Shown in pieces: positions 62,471 through 64,000 of a stretch of DNA of 64,000 bases. The notes under the pieces are model-generated. The model was not told the origin of the DNA and did not search any database. It worked only from the letters and a program-made list of their open reading frames with translations. The number at the start of each line of letters is the position of its first letter. The stretch's first letter is position 1. Origin of the DNA: Acinetobacter sp. A47 (GTDB lineage: Bacteria; Pseudomonadota; Gammaproteobacteria; Pseudomonadales; Moraxellaceae). The stretch lies in contig NZ_JSUS01000012.1 of assembly GCF_000805455.1 (NCBI RefSeq), positions 1-64,000 on the forward strand, given 5' to 3'. Made by a program: the position numbers and the translations under genes.

Positions 62471-62687
62471 AAATCAATTATTTGAATTATTTTATATGGA
62501 TGTGAAACCTTCAATGAATCCACCATTAATGCCGAAACATCATTGTGATGGTTTAAAAGCATTTTGGCGTGAACGTTTTTTGAATGCATTTTATGGAAGG
62601 ACTGAACCTCTGTCATATATGAGTTGGGGAGAAATTCCTCAAATGTGGCTTGCTGGCTATAACCATGCAAAAGAAAATCAGGACTAA
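62463..62687 (+). CDS. Small phage protein downstream of ogr
   Basis: The 74-residue product (MNENQLFELFYMDVKPSMNP at the start, MWLAGYNHAKENQD at the end) overlaps the ogr-type gene by 8 bases and is preceded by GGAG at 62449-62453. The motif ending W-x-AGYNHA is seen in several small phage proteins of unknown function. A terminator follows directly. Confidence 0.65.
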   Translation: MNENQLFELFYMDVKPSMNPPLMPKHHCDGLKAFWRERFLNAFYGRTEPLSYMSWGEIPQMWLAGYNHAKENQD

Positions 62688-62714
62688 AAAAATGAGGCTT
62701 TAAGCCTCATTTTT
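62686..62714. terminator. Bidirectional terminator after the ogr unit
   Basis: AAAATGAGGC pairs with GCCTCATTTT around TTTAA with A and T runs on both sides. It overlaps the 3' end of the minus-strand membrane-protein gene. Confidence 0.9.
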
Positions 62715-63410
62715 ATTTTCTGGTTCAGAAACTGGCTCTATCTTTTTTCTTGCCATTTTTAAAAGTAGATAAGCATCATTAAAAGCTGCGAACATTTTGA
62801 AGTATACATAACCAATAAATGTAAAACCTACAAAAATAGTAATTAGGAGGAGAGCGTATATAACTATATAATCGGCAGGAGGTTGATGTTTTCCTAAAAA
62901 AGACTTGATAAACCACATTCCAAAAAATATAAAACCGATCCAAAATACCATACCTAAAAATAAGAATAACCCAGCCTTTTTAGAGCTAATAGGTTTTTCA
63001 CTATAAAGAATGTTTTCGTTATCGTTAAATTTAACAAGGTGTGAACAGTTACTGAATTTTTTTAAAGCAGAAATGGGAGAGAGAAAGGTGTTAAAATGAA
63101 TTAATGTTTGTAGATGATTAACTTTTGTTTTTAATAAAATTTGATATTCAATAACTTTTATCTCATGTCTAAAAACCTGTTTTTCCTGTTCAGTATAGAG
63201 ATCAGAGTCAACTCGCTCATTAAGTATTTTTAACTGATTTTTTTTAGTACGGAAGAGGGATGTAATATCAGAAAATAATCCCATAGATTTTACTTTTTCA
63301 TAAGTGAATAAAAAAATAATTAAAAACAAAAGAGCGAAACTGAAGGGTTGATATACAGGATTTAAAAATAGGGTTGCTGCTAAATCAGTGAGTTTTTCAA
63401 AAATTGCCAT
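62700..63410 (-). CDS. Multi-pass membrane protein of unknown function
   Basis: The 236-residue protein has one N-terminal membrane segment (FALLFLIIFLFTYE, residues 25-40). A cytoplasmic charged helical region of about 90 residues follows (NERVDSDLYTEQEKQVFRHE), then two more segments (FLFLGMVFWIGFIFFGMWFI and YALLLITIFVGFTFIGYVYF), and a charged tail. No known domain. ATG 63410 (MAIFEKLTDL) is preferred to 63473. It lies 84 bases after another membrane-protein gene on the same strand; together they may be lysogeny-expressed cargo. Confidence 0.65.
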   Translation of the reverse strand: MAIFEKLTDLAATLFLNPVYQPFSFALLFLIIFLFTYEKVKSMGLFSDITSLFRTKKNQLKILNERVDSDLYTEQEKQVFRHEIKVIEYQILLKTKVNHLQTLIHFNTFLSPISALKKFSNCSHLVKFNDNENILYSEKPISSKKAGLFLFLGMVFWIGFIFFGMWFIKSFLGKHQPPADYIVIYALLLITIFVGFTFIGYVYFKMFAAFNDAYLLLKMARKKIEPVSEPENKNEA

Positions 63411-63493
63411 TTTAATTAATCTACATAAACATATATTAAAAAATAATATGATGCTATTTTGACATAGCAACACACAATCGGCAATATAATTGA

Positions 63494-64000
63494 TTATGAG
63501 TTAGACGGTGGCTTCATTCTTGAGTTAATCGCTTCTACAATCTTATCTGGAAGGTTTTTAAAGGCTTCTGGTAAAGCGATTTCTTCACTTTTAGCTGCAA
63601 ATTTCCCATCTGAATTTTGGTTAAAATAAACAGGAATTAATTCTTTACGAACATTTAATTGATCATTTGGCTCCATATTCGCCATGAAAGGCTCTAATGC
63701 AGCTAGTTGAAGAAAGGTTCGATGATTTTCTTGATAACATTCGTAATGTTTTGCTGCCTGTTTTGAGAAATAAAGAGCTAAAACAAAAAACATCAATGAA
63801 ATTGTTAATCTAGCGAGAATTGTAAAGTATGCATTAATTGGAGTTTCATCCCCCCAATGCTGTATAACAGGGATAAGTAAAATTATAGCAGTAAAAATAA
63901 TTGCTGCGTATAAGGCATTGCTCGTATATTTTCTAAATTTTTTATATTCATCTTGTTCATCAATTGCCTTTTTATTATAGTTTTCTGTTAATTTATAAAT
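63494..64000 (-). CDS. Membrane protein, C-terminal part (cut by window edge), DUF6161-like
   Basis: The frame is open without a stop from the window edge to 63494, so at least 168 residues are present and the start lies outside. The visible part has a charged stretch (NKKAIDEQDEYKKFRKYTSN), two membrane segments (LYAAIIFTAIILLIPVI and LARLTISLMFFVLALYF), a helix with KQAAKHYECYQENHRTFLQL, and a C-terminal domain ending DKIVEAINSRMKPPSNS. This arrangement recalls DUF6161 proteins, but I am not certain. An apparent start at 63796 is internal. Confidence 0.65.
   Translation of the reverse strand: MYKLTENYNKKAIDEQDEYKKFRKYTSNALYAAIIFTAIILLIPVIQHWGDETPINAYFTILARLTISLMFFVLALYFSKQAAKHYECYQENHRTFLQLAALEPFMANMEPNDQLNVRKELIPVYFNQNSDGKFAAKSEEIALPEAFKNLPDKIVEAINSRMKPPSNS

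Larger units (their letters stand above)
35933..64000. mobile_element. P2-type prophage, left part (right end outside the window)
   Basis: From about 36 kb every recognisable gene is phage-derived, in P2 order: Q-P, O-N-M-L-X, lysis genes, R-S, V-W-J-I-H, FI-FII-E-T-U-D and an ogr-type activator. All structural genes are intact, with tight spacing and stop-start overlaps, so the element may be functional. Integrase, repressor and replication genes are absent from the window and should lie past 64000. The left boundary is inferred from the tRNA-Pro gene and is not proven by a visible repeat at both ends. Confidence 0.9.

Overview
The window looks like a chromosomal segment of Acinetobacter (Moraxellaceae, Gammaproteobacteria), with an active-looking P2-type prophage inserted beside a tRNA cluster. 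The genus call rests on the gene order rpoN-hpf-ibaG-murA-hisG, a six-gene fil locus of the kind annotated in Acinetobacter, the short HisG, the AT-rich base composition and the tRNA Pro-Arg-His-Pro cluster. I cannot name the species.

1-9.5 kb: the 3' end of a 5S rRNA gene and its terminator, then housekeeping genes: sigma-54, the hibernation factor, BolA-like IbaG, MurA, three histidine genes (hisG, hisD, hisC), a DUF4272 gene, and pabB on the opposite strand. 9.9-18.2 kb: the fil locus. It encodes a secreted FilA-type protein, a C39-like peptidase, two outer-membrane barrels, a proline/lysine-rich exported protein and a large lipoprotein. Its parts list resembles the Pseudomonas Fap amyloid export system. 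18.2-27.5 kb: two divergent Nudix hydrolases, a gamma-carbonic anhydrase-like protein, tsaB, uppP, rsmJ, a membrane-anchored C13 peptidase, S-formylglutathione hydrolase, an OmpA-type lipoprotein, a DUF2218 protein and rpe, followed by a 12-bp tandem repeat. 27.7-31.1 kb: a copper-resistance cluster (His-rich secreted protein, CopA, CopB). 31.1-35.4 kb: a degenerate HMA-like protein, a guanidine-II riboswitch controlling a Gdx/SugE exporter, ogt, argJ and nadA. 35.4-35.9 kb: tRNA-Pro, tRNA-Arg, tRNA-His and a second, identical tRNA-Pro.

35.9-64 kb: the prophage. After an AT-rich, repeat-bearing leader, a possible cos site and a hicAB toxin-antitoxin pair, it carries the full P2-type morphogenesis set: Q-P divergent from O-N-M-L-X, holins and muramidase, R-S, V-W-J-I-H with a tail-fibre partner, FI-FII-E/E'-T-U-D. 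Then come a Com/DNA-adenine-methylase cassette, an Ogr-type activator and two minus-strand membrane-protein genes, the last cut by the window edge. No integrase, repressor or replication gene is visible, so the early region should lie beyond 64 kb. Three copies of one 23-bp dyad sit exactly before the P/O, V and FI transcription units and probably mark Ogr-dependent late promoters. A TTTTTTG slippery heptamer in gene E predicts the P2-style E+E' frameshift product.
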